DNA of 13,797 nt from GCA-2770975 sp050248915. Its GTDB lineage: Bacteria > Cyanobacteriota > Sericytochromatia > UBA7694. Position 1 is the first letter of the stretch, and every line of letters begins with the position of its first letter. Under the pieces are notes generated by a model. It had not been told where the DNA came from. It worked only from the letters and a program-made list of their open reading frames with translations, and did no database searches. Location of the stretch: positions 1 through 13,797 of the forward strand of contig JBFWRL010000153.1 in assembly GCA_050248915.1 (NCBI GenBank), read 5' to 3'. Positions 13,702 to 13,797 of this stretch are shown here, piece by piece. The position numbers were made by a program, and so were the translations under genes.

Positions 13702-13797
13702 TTAAGCACTTCTCCTTTCAAAGCATTCGGGGCTGAGATAGCCCAGGGTGGAATGAATTCTTTGTCGGTTGTAGAAGCCTTCAATGTATTCAAAGAT
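13702..13797 (-). CDS. IS3-family transposase OrfB, C-terminus (cut by window edge)
   Basis: The minus-strand frame reads IFEYIEGFYNRQRIHSTLGY, then LSPECFERRSA and a stop at 13704-13702. FxYIExFYNRxRxHSxLGYxSPxxFE is the well-known C-terminal end of the IS3-family rve integrase domain, just after the last catalytic glutamate. The 31 visible residues show no defect. The stop lies 31 bases inside the element boundary. Confidence 0.9.
   Translation of the reverse strand: MFEYIEGFYNRQRIHSTLGYLSPECFERRSA

Larger units (their letters stand above)
13671..13797 (-). mobile_element. IS3-family insertion sequence, right copy (3' end only)
   Basis: This is the orfB-distal end of an IS3-family element that continues off the right edge. 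Its inverted repeat begins at 13671 inside the 25-bp repeat array. It has the same orientation as the left copy, so the two flank the cargo as direct repeats. They look like the two ends of one element type, although identity between copies cannot be tested because the visible parts do not overlap. Confidence 0.88.

Noticed and set aside
1..13797. Intact composite transposon bounded by the two IS copies
   Set aside because: The left copy interrupts a gene and the right copy interrupts a repeat array, which fits independent insertions better; outer flanks needed to show a shared target duplication are outside the window.

Overview
The window is a 13.8-kb accessory segment bounded at both edges by partial copies of the same IS3-family insertion sequence. 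Both copies lie on the minus strand, so they are direct repeats. Lipoprotein signal peptides, a CsgG/LpoB-like protein and BamE-like motifs point to a Gram-negative (diderm) bacterium. An ARC6-like IMS domain and a PsbP-like/TPR protein would fit the wider cyanobacterial neighbourhood, including non-photosynthetic relatives, but I cannot fix the taxon from sequence alone.

Layout. 1-127: start of IS orfA (minus) and its terminal inverted repeat. 128-707: a CsgG/LpoB-like gene that lost its 5' end to the IS. 715-1023: a small Ser/Thr-rich lipoprotein. 1020-1319 (minus): an XRE-family repressor, convergent with the lipoprotein gene. 1320-1431: a divergent regulatory region with two palindromes about three helical turns apart. 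1432-13487: ten same-strand genes with gaps of 0-36 nt or short overlaps, possibly one transcription unit. 13488-13670: a remnant 5' gene end and a 25-bp tandem repeat array. 13671-13797: the 3' end of the second IS copy.

The ten-gene run has three blocks. The first (1432-5172) encodes exported proteins: a PsbP-like/TPR protein, a BamE-like lipoprotein and two unrecognised secreted proteins. Much of it is markedly AT-rich. The second (5209-7701) encodes three membrane proteins that each begin with a four-cysteine zinc ribbon: one with a YARHG domain, one with a glycine-zipper membrane hairpin, and one with SH3b, an uncharacterised middle domain and an ARC6-like IMS domain. The third (7706-13487) encodes a LytM/M23 peptidase lipoprotein fused to a propeller-like region, a HEAT-repeat protein, and a NACHT-type STAND NTPase with C-terminal HEAT repeats. 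The last two genes overlap by ATGA.

Working model (inference): a mobile, XRE-controlled cassette in which zinc-ribbon membrane proteins and a peptidoglycan hydrolase act at the envelope while the HEAT/NACHT-HEAT pair forms a cytosolic sensor-switch. A link to defence or envelope stress is plausible from NACHT family knowledge, but nothing in the sequence proves it.
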